DNA of 64,000 nt from the NCBI RefSeq assembly GCF_003967575.1, contig NZ_BIFT01000002.1, positions 1,612,001-1,676,000 of the forward strand, given 5' to 3'. Position numbers and translations under genes: made by a program. The notes below the pieces were generated by a model that worked only from the letters and a program-made list of their open reading frames with translations, did no database searches and was not told where the DNA came from. Source of the DNA: Dictyobacter alpinus. Lineage in GTDB: Bacteria; Chloroflexota; Ktedonobacteria; Ktedonobacterales; Ktedonobacteraceae. Below are positions 1 to 9,421 of the stretch, piece after piece. Numbering within the stretch: position 1 is the first letter of the stretch; each line of letters begins with the position of its first letter.

Positions 1-786
1 TGTATTGGTGACCACACCTGGAAGATTGCTAACAAAGGACACGATAGCATTTCCAACGGTCACACTCAGTCCTCCCACCAGACTAAAAAGGATGGTCGTC
101 GCCAGGAACTCGACAAAAACATACCCGATCGAGAAGGCGATACCAGCCAGGACTGAACGGCCAATAGTGGCGGCCAGTACCGCAATCAGCATATAGAGAA
201 AGTAACGTACTGATTGTGTTAACCAGGTTAAAACAACGCCCAGCCAGCCATTTAGAGGCAACAAGGTGGGCGCAATCCCAAACAAAGGACCAATCAGCAT
301 ACCCAACAGGATTGAGAGTAAAATGGCTATCCCTACAAATCCCAGTACGAGCAGGCTCAGAGCAAGTACCTGGGCAGTAAAAACCTGGGCACGACTCAAT
401 CCGCGTGTCAGCATTTGCCGATGTAAGCCATAGCCATAATCACCACCTATCAGCGCGCCAGCAATAATACACAAAAAGATCGGAGCGAGTAAACCCAGAT
501 AACCCAGCATAAACTGTAAAGAGCCGGGAAAGACCAGAGCCATAATTGGATCGGCCCCAATGGTAGGTCCATGGTTATTACCAAGGAGAATATGCGAGAG
601 AATAGTTATCAGCAATAATAGGGCATAGCCCCCAAAAAAAATACCCAGCAATATGCGCGTCATTAAGCGCCGCCGCAAATGATACAGATTCCATAGCACC
701 AGTTGCCAGGTCTGGGCAAACCAACCATGCGTATAAAATTCAGAGTTTGATTTATCCAGTACAGGAGCAGACATATGTTGCGACAT
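1..786 (-). CDS. ABC-2 type transporter permease (partial, C-terminus outside window)
   Basis: The reading frame is open from the window edge up to an ATG at 784-786, which is preceded on the minus strand by an AGGG ribosome binding site. The 262 visible residues start with about 40 hydrophilic residues containing an Arg-rich LRRRLMTR stretch. About six hydrophobic segments follow, including GGDYGYGLHRQMLTRGLSR, the typical cytoplasmic loop of ABC-2 permeases. This is known of the family: such proteins form the membrane channel of an ABC exporter together with a separate ATPase. The ATPase is not visible and probably lies to the left, beyond the edge. The substrate cannot be told. The stop codon is not in the window. 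Confidence 0.8.
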   Translation of the reverse strand, partial: MSQHMSAPVLDKSNSEFYTHGWFAQTWQLVLWNLYHLRRRLMTRILLGIFFGGYALLLLITILSHILLGNNHGPTIGADPIMALVFPGSLQFMLGYLGLLAPIFLCIIAGALIGGDYGYGLHRQMLTRGLSRAQVFTAQVLALSLLVLGFVGIAILLSILLGMLIGPLFGIAPTLLPLNGWLGVVLTWLTQSVRYFLYMLIAVLAATIGRSVLAGIAFSIGYVFVEFLATTILFSLVGGLSVTVGNAIVSFVSNLPGVVTNT

Positions 787-948
787 CAAGTTTACCCTCC
801 CACTATAAAGAGAAATGCAAACGCTCTCCGATTACGTTTCCCGACACCAGCATTCAACATACAGGCCTGAAATTCAGTGTACATCAAGAGAAAGGTATCC
901 AACATCGTCCAAAAGAATGACCCAGGACTTTTTAATTTTCCTCTTCCT

Positions 949-1029
949 GGCGCCTACGGCGCCGGAGTCTGGTGTGGTGTGTGTTCTGTGGGCGGCCGCA
1001 GCCGCCCACAGAACACACACCACACCAGA
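949..1029. repeat. Long perfect hairpin with a small GC-rich satellite hairpin
   Basis: Positions 968-996 and 1001-1029 are a perfect 29-bp inverted repeat separated by 4 nt (CGCA). A small hairpin, GGCGCC-TAC-GGCGCC, sits just upstream at 949-963. No U-tract follows, so a plain intrinsic terminator is not an obvious explanation. The reading frames that cross it are only translations of the repeat. Similar hairpins recur at 44.5, 55.9 and 56.2 kb. Apart from this element, nothing gene-like is seen between 787 and the 5S promoter at 1105. Confidence 0.85.
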
Positions 1030-1104
1030 AATACTCTGTATATGATTTGCCTGACAGTTACTCCCGGCTGAAAATGAAAAAGCCCTGAGAATGACCTGCA
1101 GCTA

Positions 1105-1133
1105 TTGACAAAGCAGTAAAGGTAGAGTATTAT
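1105..1133 (+). promoter_or_regulatory. Promoter of the 5S rRNA gene
   Basis: A consensus -35 box TTGACA (1105-1110) and a near-consensus -10 box TATTAT (1128-1133) are separated by 17 nt. The expected transcription start is near 1140, about 23 nt before the inferred 5S 5' end. Confidence 0.8.
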
Positions 1134-1162
1134 TAGTCCTGTTGAAGAAACCACCTGCATAT

Positions 1163-1282
1163 GCAGGTGAGCTGGTGACTTTAGCGAAGAGGGTACACCC
1201 GTTCCCATCCCGAACACGGTAGTTAAGCTCTTCCTCCCCGATGATACTGCGTGGGAAAATAGGAAGTCGCCGTCTCACCCGC
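1163..1282 (+). rRNA. rrf: 5S ribosomal RNA
   Basis: The conserved 5S core is present: CCCATCCCGAACACGG, then GTTAAGCTC (about 1205-1230), GATGATACTGC and GTGGGAAAATAGGAAGTCGCCG-like helix IV/V sequence. The ends pair as helix I (GCAGGTGAG at 1163-1170 region with CTCACCCGC at 1275-1282, one mismatch), giving about 120 nt. No 16S or 23S sequence lies nearby, so this is a stand-alone 5S gene with its own promoter and terminator. The exact ends are inferred from pairing. An 18-bp perfect palindrome, CACCTGCATATGCAGGTG (1153-1170), overlaps the 5' end and could be a processing signal. Confidence 0.93.
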
Positions 1283-1301
1283 CTACGTGGGTGGTTTTTT
1301 T
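1276..1301 (+). terminator. Intrinsic terminator of 5S rRNA
   Basis: CACCC (1276-1280) pairs with GGGTG (1289-1293), followed by a run of seven T (1295-1301). The 5' arm overlaps the inferred 3' strand of 5S helix I. Confidence 0.7.
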
Positions 1302-1361
1302 ATACTGCAAGAGAAAGATTATTCAGCCACAAGCACAATTCGCCAGCGTTATCTACAAAAA

Positions 1362-1742
1362 TCACTGCAATAGTTTTGTAATAGTATCCAGTACGGTAAT
1401 CACATCAAATGGCTTGCCCAGATGAGAAGTACAACCAGCCGCATACGCTCGCTCTTGATCAGATTGAGAAACATGGGCAGTCACCGCTACAATTGGGGTC
1501 TCACGGAATGCTACAGTTTTACGCAGAGACGTCACGGCCTCCCAGCCACTCATACCAGGCAAAGACATATCCATTAAAATAAGATCTGGCTGATTAATGT
1601 TAGCCTGCTCAATGGCCTGTGAACCATTTTCAGCAAAAAATAGCTCATACGCGCCCTCTTCCTCAAGAATTTGTTGCAGCAATTCGCGCATATCTTCACT
1701 ATCATCAACTATTAAAATACGTTTTTTAGATCTTTGCTCCAT
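1362..1742 (-). CDS. Single-domain response regulator (CheY-like)
   Basis: 126 residues, the whole length of one receiver domain and no output domain. Visible key residues: D13 and D14 (acidic pocket, ILIVDDSEDM), phospho-acceptor D58 (DLILMDMSLPG), T88 (VAVTAH) and K110 (HLGKPF). Known of the family: it takes phosphate from a histidine kinase and acts through protein contacts. It lies 36 nt downstream of, and on the same strand as, a hybrid histidine kinase at 1779-4787, so the two are probably one operon and one phosphorelay. The target is unknown. Confidence 0.93.
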   Translation of the reverse strand: MEQRSKKRILIVDDSEDMRELLQQILEEEGAYELFFAENGSQAIEQANINQPDLILMDMSLPGMSGWEAVTSLRKTVAFRETPIVAVTAHVSQSDQERAYAAGCTSHLGKPFDVITVLDTITKLLQ

Positions 1743-1778
1743 ATAATTTTCCTTCTAAAGGTCCTACGTCTTATTTCT

Positions 1779-4700
1779 TTAGCCCTCATCCAATTGAGGA
1801 TTGGGAGGTGTGATAGCTACATTTTGCTCAACAACAGATTTTATATGCTCACCTAAAAATCTGCTGTCATTAGCATGCACCAACATCATCAACATATCTG
1901 GTCGAGCCTGCTCAATAATCTGCAGCACATCCTGACTATCAGAGGTTTTTTGAACGACATAGCCAATTTTATTTTGTAGCTTTTCAACGAGCAGATGAAT
2001 ATTTGGCTCGCGATGCACAAGCAGAAGCGGCCTGACAACATTATTGGTAGCATCTGGCTGAGGAAGATCTACATTATTGGGAACATACTCAGATATAGAT
2101 GAAGTATCTGCATCGATGGCGGCAACTGAATCACGATGCATGAGTTGATGTAACACTTCAATTAAAGCATCCCTCTCAACCGGCTTGACCAGATACTCAT
2201 CAGCACCCAGAACGTAACCAGCCGAGCGATCCTCAAGGACCGTTAATAGGATAACCGGGATAGAAGCCGTCACAGGATTGGATTTCAATTGATGTAGCAG
2301 TTGCCAACCATTAATCTGGGGCATCATAATATCCAGGGTAATCGCCTTAGGACGAAGTTCTCGAATTACTTCGAGTGCTTTGGTCGAATCCTGTACACCC
2401 ACAACTCGATACGGTGTCTGCTCTAACGAAGAGGTAATCAATTGCAATACATCAGGATTGTCATCCACCGCCACCACCAGATATGCATCCTCACCTGGAG
2501 GTTCGATATTATGTACCGCCTTTAATGTTGCTGAATCCTCCGCCAATGCCATATCCTCATTTGAATGAGTATGCGCTTCAAGACTCGAAACGGGGAGCGC
2601 ATTCAGCCTCACATCCTGAATAAGATGTTGAGCACGTAAATGGACAGGAAGAATCACTGTAAAAGTAGATCCGACTCCTTCTTCACTATGAATTTCAACC
2701 CTTCCACCTAGAAGTGTGGCCAATTCACGCACAATTGAAAGCCCCAGACCAGTTCCACCATAAGTGCGACTATTACTATTATCAACTTGATAGAAAGCTT
2801 CAAAAATGTGCGCTTGCTTTTCAGCGCTGATACCTATACCGGTATCTGTTACTGAAATAGCAATTTGATCGGCTAAAGGATCGTGGACATTACTTAGAGA
2901 TTGGCGTACCACCTTTACTGAAACCGATCCTTGTTCCGTAAATTTCAAGGCATTCGAGACCAGATTCAATACAATTTGCCGCACTTTACGCGGATCAGTC
3001 TCAATAAAGGTAATTCCTTCTTGAAGAGAAACCGTCAAATCTAACTTACGATCCACCGCAATTGAACGCGTCTCCTCTACAACCGAGGCAATTAATTCCG
3101 CTAAATTCACCTGGGCTGCATTAATATCCATCCGACCAGCTTCAATTTTAGCCAGATCTAATACATCATTAATTAACGCAAGCAAGTGCTGAGCATTTCG
3201 CAAGATGCGATCAACATTCTCACTCTGCCGTGGAGAGAGAGGTGACTGGCGGGTTGAACGCGTCATCATCTGACTGAAACCAATAATAGAGGCCAGAGGC
3301 GTGCGTAATTCATGGGACATCGTAGACAAAAATTGGCTACGAACCCGATTGGCCTCTTCTAATGCAGCATTCAAGACCGTTAATTCATCTCGCTGCTGGC
3401 GTAAAGCATGACTACTCAATTCCTGCTGATGCGCATATTCAGCCAATGCCTGGGCCTGCTGCTGAGTATGTTCATAGGTCTGTGTATTGCGAATGGCGGC
3501 AGCCAGATTACTAGAGACTACCTGAAGGACATTCCGCGAACGCTCACCCATAGCAAAGACAGAGCCCACCACCAGCACACCCAGCAAATCATTCCCCTGC
3601 ATAAGTGGCAGATGATATAACGTCGAGGGAAAGACATCACCTATCAGCGTTTTCACCGCAAAAACATCGGCCTCCTGTTGCTGACGGTTAAGCCATAAAG
3701 GCTCACGGTTTTGAGCCACCAGGCCAACTAGCCCTTCTCCCATGGCAAAGACAGGCTGCCTATGCTCCGCCTGTAAGCCACGGGAGCTGAACAGCACCAA
3801 TTGTTTCTGTTCTTCCTCATAGAGGTACAGAGCAGCAACCTGGACATCTAATAAACTAAACATGCGCTGGAAAAAGTGCTGCATTAACGCAGAAAGATCA
3901 AGGCCTGTAGTCAAACCAGTATTTAATTGCATCACTTGCTCTAGAATATCGCGATCCTTGAGAGCCAGTTGTTGCTCTTGTAAGGTCTCTGCCATTTGAT
4001 TAAATGTATGACCAACTTCGTTGAACTCACTATCACTACTTTCTTTAACACGAACAGTCAGGTCTCCATTACCGAATGCAGTGGTGGCCTCTTTGAAATT
4101 GTTCAAGTGTTCACGCCAGACCTGCATAAACAACTTGAGTGTAGACCATAAAAAGGCAATCATAGCCAGCATAAAAATACCTAAAAATCCAAGCGCGCCC
4201 CAGCTCCACAGATTATCTCGATTCTGCAAAGCTACCAGTTCAGCATCACTGGTACGTTGTAACGAAGCCACAGCTTTACGGATTTCATCAAAGAGGCCCT
4301 TCCCCTGAGCATTTTTGTCGTCTGACCGGGCAGCTGCCAAATTTCCTTCTTTCACATTTAATAACTGAGGATTAGCGTAGAGAAGCATCCAGGCTGTAGA
4401 TCGTTCTTGTACATGTAATAGAGCATTAGCAGAATTGCTAAAGTTACTTGAAGAGGTTGTAGCTTTGAGATTTTGTAAATAATTGGCATAATTTTTCTGG
4501 CCGCTATAAAAAGGCTCTAGAAATATTGGATTACTAGTAGCAATATACCCCCGTAAACCGGTCTCCTGATCAACCATGGATTGTAAGAGTCCATTCACAT
4601 TATCGTGTAAAGCAACCTTTTGCTCACCCAATGCCTGTTGATGGGAGGAGACATAAATACCGGTCAGAGAACTCAACAACAAACAAATGAAAAAAAGTCG

Positions 4701-4787
4701 CATTGAAAGCAAAAAGCGCCATTGAAGCTGTGTAATCAAACTGCGTTTCGCACCTGGCATAATTTTTAGTCGCGAGGTATTACTCAT
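1779..4787 (-). CDS. Hybrid sensor histidine kinase (CHASE3-HAMP-GAF-HisKA-HATPase-REC)
   Basis: 1002 residues. TM1 is about 26-48. A CHASE3-like sensor follows at about 55-185 (DQETGLRGYIATSNP), then TM2 at about 193-218, HAMP at about 218-272 and a GAF-like domain at about 285-435. In the HisKA domain the phospho-acceptor is H492 (TMSHELRTPL). HATPase_c shows N608 in its N box, DTG at 648-650 and GGTGLGLS at about 677. A receiver domain at about 771-885 has phospho-acceptor D819 (ITLDIMMP). Residues about 918-1002 resemble the first half of a second receiver but are too short to be complete. The protein sits in the membrane and should autophosphorylate and feed the response regulator immediately downstream. 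The signal is unknown. Confidence 0.93.
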   Translation of the reverse strand: MSNTSRLKIMPGAKRSLITQLQWRFLLSMRLFFICLLLSSLTGIYVSSHQQALGEQKVALHDNVNGLLQSMVDQETGLRGYIATSNPIFLEPFYSGQKNYANYLQNLKATTSSSNFSNSANALLHVQERSTAWMLLYANPQLLNVKEGNLAAARSDDKNAQGKGLFDEIRKAVASLQRTSDAELVALQNRDNLWSWGALGFLGIFMLAMIAFLWSTLKLFMQVWREHLNNFKEATTAFGNGDLTVRVKESSDSEFNEVGHTFNQMAETLQEQQLALKDRDILEQVMQLNTGLTTGLDLSALMQHFFQRMFSLLDVQVAALYLYEEEQKQLVLFSSRGLQAEHRQPVFAMGEGLVGLVAQNREPLWLNRQQQEADVFAVKTLIGDVFPSTLYHLPLMQGNDLLGVLVVGSVFAMGERSRNVLQVVSSNLAAAIRNTQTYEHTQQQAQALAEYAHQQELSSHALRQQRDELTVLNAALEEANRVRSQFLSTMSHELRTPLASIIGFSQMMTRSTRQSPLSPRQSENVDRILRNAQHLLALINDVLDLAKIEAGRMDINAAQVNLAELIASVVEETRSIAVDRKLDLTVSLQEGITFIETDPRKVRQIVLNLVSNALKFTEQGSVSVKVVRQSLSNVHDPLADQIAISVTDTGIGISAEKQAHIFEAFYQVDNSNSRTYGGTGLGLSIVRELATLLGGRVEIHSEEGVGSTFTVILPVHLRAQHLIQDVRLNALPVSSLEAHTHSNEDMALAEDSATLKAVHNIEPPGEDAYLVVAVDDNPDVLQLITSSLEQTPYRVVGVQDSTKALEVIRELRPKAITLDIMMPQINGWQLLHQLKSNPVTASIPVILLTVLEDRSAGYVLGADEYLVKPVERDALIEVLHQLMHRDSVAAIDADTSSISEYVPNNVDLPQPDATNNVVRPLLLVHREPNIHLLVEKLQNKIGYVVQKTSDSQDVLQIIEQARPDMLMMLVHANDSRFLGEHIKSVVEQNVAITPPNPQLDEG

Positions 4788-5375
4788 GAATCTACTCTTA
4801 CTCTACCCGAAAGAGAGCCTTATCAAACTCTCCTTTGGGGCTAGATACATCTATCTGGCACATTTCACACTCCCACAAAGCGGTGGAGAGACCACGAGCC
4901 AACCAATCAATACGATAGCTGAAATATCAAACTATTGCTTTTTCTTATCATACCTCATCAACACTGTAAGTTACAGTAGATCACGACAAAAATAAACTCA
5001 TACGTTTTAAGAATTATGATGTGTAGATGATCCTATGTTATAATAGGCTGAAAAGCCTGATAATAACCATCCATGTTCATAGGTCAGATACAATATCCCT
5101 GATCCGAACCAGACATGAGCGCTGCACAATCCTTTTTTCCTTGCCAGCCTGACCAGAATTTTATATGAGCACAAGATCACAGATATAAAGCAAAAATGGA
5201 CGTTCTTATTGTACATGCAGCATCCCCATGGATACAAGGACAACAGAACTCAACCAGTTGGATAAGTAAGATAGTGCAACCAGACTGCGAGGTAAAATTG
5301 GGGAAGGATCGGTCAATGCTTACGTCTGACAAAAAATCATTCAAGCCATACCCGAATAAGCACGAGGGGATGCAT
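4788..5375. other. Divergent intergenic region between two histidine kinases
   Basis: It separates the minus-strand hybrid kinase from the plus-strand PAS kinase and must hold the two promoters. I see no convincing consensus promoter, hairpin or small gene. An open frame upstream of the PAS kinase (from 5196) is in phase with it, but its 60 extra residues look low-complexity and have no good ribosome binding site. Confidence 0.4.
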
Positions 5376-7631
5376 ATGTCGGTAAAACAAAAAAATCACC
5401 TGCAGCTCTATACAGAAATCATTGAGATGTCACACGATGCCATCATCATTTGTGATGAAATGTATACCATTTTGTCATGGAATAATAAAGCCGCAAAGTT
5501 GTATGGTTGGAGCAACGCAGAGAGCATTGGACGAAATTACCGCGAGCTTCTATCAGCCCAGAGCATGATGGTAGATCAGGATAGCTACACAATCCTGTTA
5601 ACTATCGATTACTGGCAGGGAGAAGTAGTACAATTCAACAAAAATGGGGTTCAGCTCATTATAAAGAGCAACCAGAAACTTCTACGGAATGCCGAAGGGC
5701 AGCCAACAAATATTTTAATTACCAATCAAGATATTACTGAGCAAAGGCGCACAGAGCAAAAGTTGCTTGAGCAATTATCAGTGGCAGCCAAAGCAAAAGA
5801 GATCGGCTTCTGGTCCTGGGATATTATCACCAATACTTCACGCATCAATAATCAGATACAAGCCAGGCTCTGTAACCTCTCTGTTGGCTCCCCAATCACC
5901 TATCGCCAACTTTTACGTGTGCTACGTCCTAAAGATCGTACAAGAGCCAGAAAAGCGATCCGCCATGCCATTGAGACTGGTGAAGAGTACAATGCTGAGT
6001 ATCAAATCATAGATACCGATGGCATCAAACATTGGGTCAGCCTACAGGGACGTGTCATCTATGATGGTCAGGGGAAACCCATCAATATGGTGGGTATCGC
6101 CGCCGATATCACCGAACAACGGCAGAAGGAAGCCCAGCAGTACAACTCTAATCTCCATTTGCATCCGGTCTTAGAAAGCATTCGAGACGCCTTCTTCCAT
6201 CTTGATAATGACTGGCGCTTCACTTATGTAAATAAGCAATCAGAAAAAATCTTGCAACGTTCTAGTTCAACGCTGCTAGGGCAAAGTATCTGGGAGAAGT
6301 TACCGTATCTTAAAGAAAGTATCTTTAGAGAAAAAGCAATCGAAGCCATCCAAACTCAGACAAATCAGCACTTTGAAGCATTTATTGAACCAGTACAACT
6401 ATGGTTTGATATTCATCTGTATCCCACGAAAGAAGGGCTGTCCGTCTATTACAATGATGTGACAACATACAAAAATACTGAAAAGGCACTGAGTGCCAGC
6501 GAACAAAGATTCAAACATTTGATTGACGCCAATCTTATAGGCTTCACACTGGCAAACCTGGATGGCTATATTTTTGAAGCGAACGACAAATTACTCACCA
6601 TGCTTGCCTATACCAGAGAAGATCTGATCAACGGAAAATTAAACTGGCGTCACCTCACGCCAGCCGAGTATAGAAATATCGACGATCAAGCGGTAAGTGA
6701 TCTCAAGGCCACTGGTATATTTATGCCTGTGGAAAAAGAATATTATAATAAACGCGGACAACGTGTGCCTGTGCTTATGGCAGGGGTAACCATAGATAAT
6801 GATCCCGCTCTTTGTGCTGCCATTATTGTTGATTTGACAACGCAAAAAGAACTGGAAAAACAAAAAGATACGCTCATGAGCATAGTGGGACATGAGCTGC
6901 GGACGCCACTCACCGCAATCAATGGGAGTATTCAGCTCGCGCAACGACGCATTCAACGCTTTGTTCAAGAGCGACCAGAAGAGCTACCTCCTGATGTGCA
7001 AATCATGATCAGTAAATTGCAAAAGTTACTGGAGCAATCCTTGCGCCAGACACGTGTACAGAACCGCTTAATTAACGATATGCTTGATGCCTCCCGATTG
7101 GCGGTTGATAAATTAGAGCTCGCACTTCAGCCCAACGATCTTATCCATATTGTTGAAGAAACCGTCGAGGACCTACGCTATACTGAAGGGAATCATCCTA
7201 TTTATCTGATATTACCCGAGCAGAGGTATATACCGGTACGAGCTGATGGTGATCGCATCGGGCAAGTAGTTGCCAATTACGTTAATAATGCCCTGAAATA
7301 TTCTAATCCTGAAGATCCAGTTACCGTAGAGATCACATATACAGATAAGGAAGCGCGGGTCTGGGTTCATGATCAAGGACAAGGTCTCTCTGAGGAGACG
7401 CAAAAACATATCTGGGACCGTTATTATCGTTCCACTGAAGCCCGGGATAAAAAAGGAGCTGGCGTTAACATGGGCCTGGGACTCTATATTTGCCAGGTAC
7501 TGGTCCAGCGTCACCATGGCGAAGTCGGGGTCAACAGTCAGATAGGTAAGGGCTCATCCTTCTGGTTTTCACTACCTATCGATCAGACACAAACCACTCA
7601 TAATGACCATCAGGCACCAAAGAGTAAATGA
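5376..7631 (+). CDS. Soluble multi-PAS sensor histidine kinase
   Basis: The chosen ATG at 5376 has GAGGGG six bases upstream and gives 751 residues; an in-frame ATG at 5196 would give 811. Four PAS modules follow one another: the first starts IIEMSHDAIIICDE, the second ends with a PAC motif (GIAADITEQR), the third starts SIRDAFFHLDND and the fourth IDANLIGFTLANLDGY. The HisKA phospho-acceptor is H506 (SIVGHELRTPLTAI). HATPase_c has NYVNNALKY (N box), HDQGQG and GLGLYICQ. No membrane segment is seen, so it probably senses a cytoplasmic ligand or redox state. It has no cognate regulator beside it and is divergent from the hybrid kinase at 1779-4787. Confidence 0.92.
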   Translation: MSVKQKNHLQLYTEIIEMSHDAIIICDEMYTILSWNNKAAKLYGWSNAESIGRNYRELLSAQSMMVDQDSYTILLTIDYWQGEVVQFNKNGVQLIIKSNQKLLRNAEGQPTNILITNQDITEQRRTEQKLLEQLSVAAKAKEIGFWSWDIITNTSRINNQIQARLCNLSVGSPITYRQLLRVLRPKDRTRARKAIRHAIETGEEYNAEYQIIDTDGIKHWVSLQGRVIYDGQGKPINMVGIAADITEQRQKEAQQYNSNLHLHPVLESIRDAFFHLDNDWRFTYVNKQSEKILQRSSSTLLGQSIWEKLPYLKESIFREKAIEAIQTQTNQHFEAFIEPVQLWFDIHLYPTKEGLSVYYNDVTTYKNTEKALSASEQRFKHLIDANLIGFTLANLDGYIFEANDKLLTMLAYTREDLINGKLNWRHLTPAEYRNIDDQAVSDLKATGIFMPVEKEYYNKRGQRVPVLMAGVTIDNDPALCAAIIVDLTTQKELEKQKDTLMSIVGHELRTPLTAINGSIQLAQRRIQRFVQERPEELPPDVQIMISKLQKLLEQSLRQTRVQNRLINDMLDASRLAVDKLELALQPNDLIHIVEETVEDLRYTEGNHPIYLILPEQRYIPVRADGDRIGQVVANYVNNALKYSNPEDPVTVEITYTDKEARVWVHDQGQGLSEETQKHIWDRYYRSTEARDKKGAGVNMGLGLYICQVLVQRHHGEVGVNSQIGKGSSFWFSLPIDQTQTTHNDHQAPKSK

Positions 7632-7643
7632 CCACTTCCGTTT

Positions 7644-7785
7644 CACCATGAATAAGTTTCCCTTATGCCAACTGTTGTGAGAAGGAAAATAGAGCGGCGG
7701 TCGCGACCGCCGCTCTATTTTCCTTCTCACAACCAGGCGAGCACCGTAGCTGCAAGCTGTCAACGCTAAAACTTACACATGGCAT
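7644..7785. repeat. TIR-palindrome repeat, copy A
   Basis: The core is a perfect 60-bp palindrome (7674-7733) with no loop, centred on TCGCGA. It is flanked on the right by AACTTACACATGGCATTA (from 7770), which matches the terminal repeat of the copy at 33253-33398, and on the left by a degenerate match at 7644-7659. It occupies the whole gap between two convergent genes and its right end touches the stop codon of the LCP gene. It may also act as a bidirectional terminator. Confidence 0.85.
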
Positions 7786-9068
7786 TAATTATATAAATGC
7801 GCCTGCACATAACGACTGATCAACGACCAATCCCCATTCTTCGGCCGAGCAACATAAAAAGGTATATAAGCATCTTCCAATACATTTTGATTACTCAAGC
7901 CAATGTGGGCCGTTTTAACATCATTCAAATCAACCTTTAATGCCAATTGCATCAGATCAGCCATTGATAAATTGGTATAGATGGTTTTCTGTAAAGCATC
8001 CAAAGCATTAAACATGCTCGGCCACGTGGATACCTGTTTTACTTTTGCCAGCACAGCCTTAATAATAATCTGCTGTCGAGCCGAACGAGCAAAATCAGAA
8101 CCTTCAGCCAGATTATCGGTAGCATACCGGGCACGTGCATAACGAATCGCAGTTTCACCATCCATATGCTGATTGCCTTTTGAGAAATGCGGATAAATCC
8201 AACTGGCATCCTGCTTCGCATCATCATTTTTTGGATATTTAGCCGTAAACGCATCTGGCACATAGACATCCACACCACCGATGGAATCAATCAACTCGCG
8301 AAAGCCATTAAAATCGATCATCAACCAGTACTTCACATCTAATCCGGTTACCAATTTGACTTTAGCAACCGTGGCATCGCTACCGGCTATACGCTGCGCG
8401 CCATTTTGTGAAGCATCCTCATAAATTTCGTTCATCTTGACGTATTTACCAGAATTGGGTGGATACTGTACATAGAGATCACGCGGTATCGAGATCAGAG
8501 AGGTATGATGGTTCTGCGGAAGCGTACTCACCACCACCATTGAATCTATTAAGTTCGCTCCGTCATGATTTCCACCACCATATCCCATCACCAACATATT
8601 TACGCGGTCGCTTGTCCCCATATAATTTGTCTGTGTACTCAAAGGTGACTGTGGAGAAATGGCTGAACCAAAGGCCAACACACGTTGAGAAACTATCGCA
8701 GACAGAATACATACGACCAGCAATATCCCTAAGCCAACCAGGCAACCCATACGACGGGGTCGTTTTGCCTGCATCTTTTTGTTGTTTCCAGGTTGTCCAG
8801 GTTGTGCTATTTGTGGATAGACAGGAGCACTCTGTGGAGGCACAGACATCGGCGGCTGCACATACATTGTTGGAGCCAGCTGATCTACCTGTGAAGCAAC
8901 TGGAGCATGCTGCACCTGTGGATAAGCAGCATAGGGTTGATGCTGTCGATAATCAGGTTGCACCGAGTTATTTCCCAGCACCAACTTACCCTGTTGACCA
9001 GGTCCGGCACCTTGAGATGAAGGAGGTATACGCTGTGTTTTCTCATCATCAAAAGAAAATTTATTCAA
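7785..9068 (-). CDS. LytR-CpsA-Psr (LCP) family cell-envelope protein
   Basis: 427 residues. Residues 1-107 are a cytoplasmic Pro/Gln-rich tail (many PQ and QP pairs), 108-133 form one transmembrane segment and about 154-330 the LCP domain outside. LCP signatures are visible: RVNMLVMGYGG, SIPRDLYV (R196, D197), GGVDVYVPD, HMDGETAIRYARAR and SARQQ. Known of the family: LCP enzymes attach undecaprenyl-phosphate-linked glycopolymers to peptidoglycan or other acceptors. The natural polymer cannot be told. The long low-complexity N-terminal tail is more than most LCP proteins carry. It stands alone on its strand. Confidence 0.92.
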   Translation of the reverse strand: MNKFSFDDEKTQRIPPSSQGAGPGQQGKLVLGNNSVQPDYRQHQPYAAYPQVQHAPVASQVDQLAPTMYVQPPMSVPPQSAPVYPQIAQPGQPGNNKKMQAKRPRRMGCLVGLGILLVVCILSAIVSQRVLAFGSAISPQSPLSTQTNYMGTSDRVNMLVMGYGGGNHDGANLIDSMVVVSTLPQNHHTSLISIPRDLYVQYPPNSGKYVKMNEIYEDASQNGAQRIAGSDATVAKVKLVTGLDVKYWLMIDFNGFRELIDSIGGVDVYVPDAFTAKYPKNDDAKQDASWIYPHFSKGNQHMDGETAIRYARARYATDNLAEGSDFARSARQQIIIKAVLAKVKQVSTWPSMFNALDALQKTIYTNLSMADLMQLALKVDLNDVKTAHIGLSNQNVLEDAYIPFYVARPKNGDWSLISRYVQAHLYN

Positions 9069-9421
9069 AGCACTTTACCTTTTATAAAGATTAATGCTTG
9101 TATTAAGCATTAATCTACCAGAAAAATTTTTATATATTTTTTTAACTTCATAATATGCAAAACTAAAATTACTCTTGTACAATTATAGATAAATCAGCTT
9201 CTATCTGGTATGATCTAGTTCACAATTTGCAATGAATGCTACAAATTTTTCGCAATGTGTTCATTGCGATGAGTATATAAGAGATGGACACCTCACATAA
9301 CTCACCAATTGTAATCTTGACATATTCCAGCACTACCACATATGATAAGCATAGATATGTCACAGAGACCTATTAAAAGTGACACTGGTCGGCGTTTTCA
9401 GATAAAGGGGTAGAAACGAGC
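9069..9421. other. Divergent intergenic region with an inverted repeat
   Basis: It holds the promoters of the LCP gene (minus) and of the PadR-MFS pair (plus). GCAATGAA (9229-9236) and TTCATTGC (9260-9267) form perfect 8-bp inverted arms, 23 nt apart, and are a candidate operator for the adjacent PadR regulator. Otherwise the region is AT-rich without clear features. Confidence 0.4.

Noticed and set aside
815..1217. Several overlapping short frames on both strands
   Set aside because: They run through the 29-bp hairpin and the 5S gene and only translate repeat or RNA sequence.
8459..9094. 211-codon plus-strand frame
   Set aside because: It lies fully antisense to the LCP gene, whose motifs are clear, and has no domain or good start signal.
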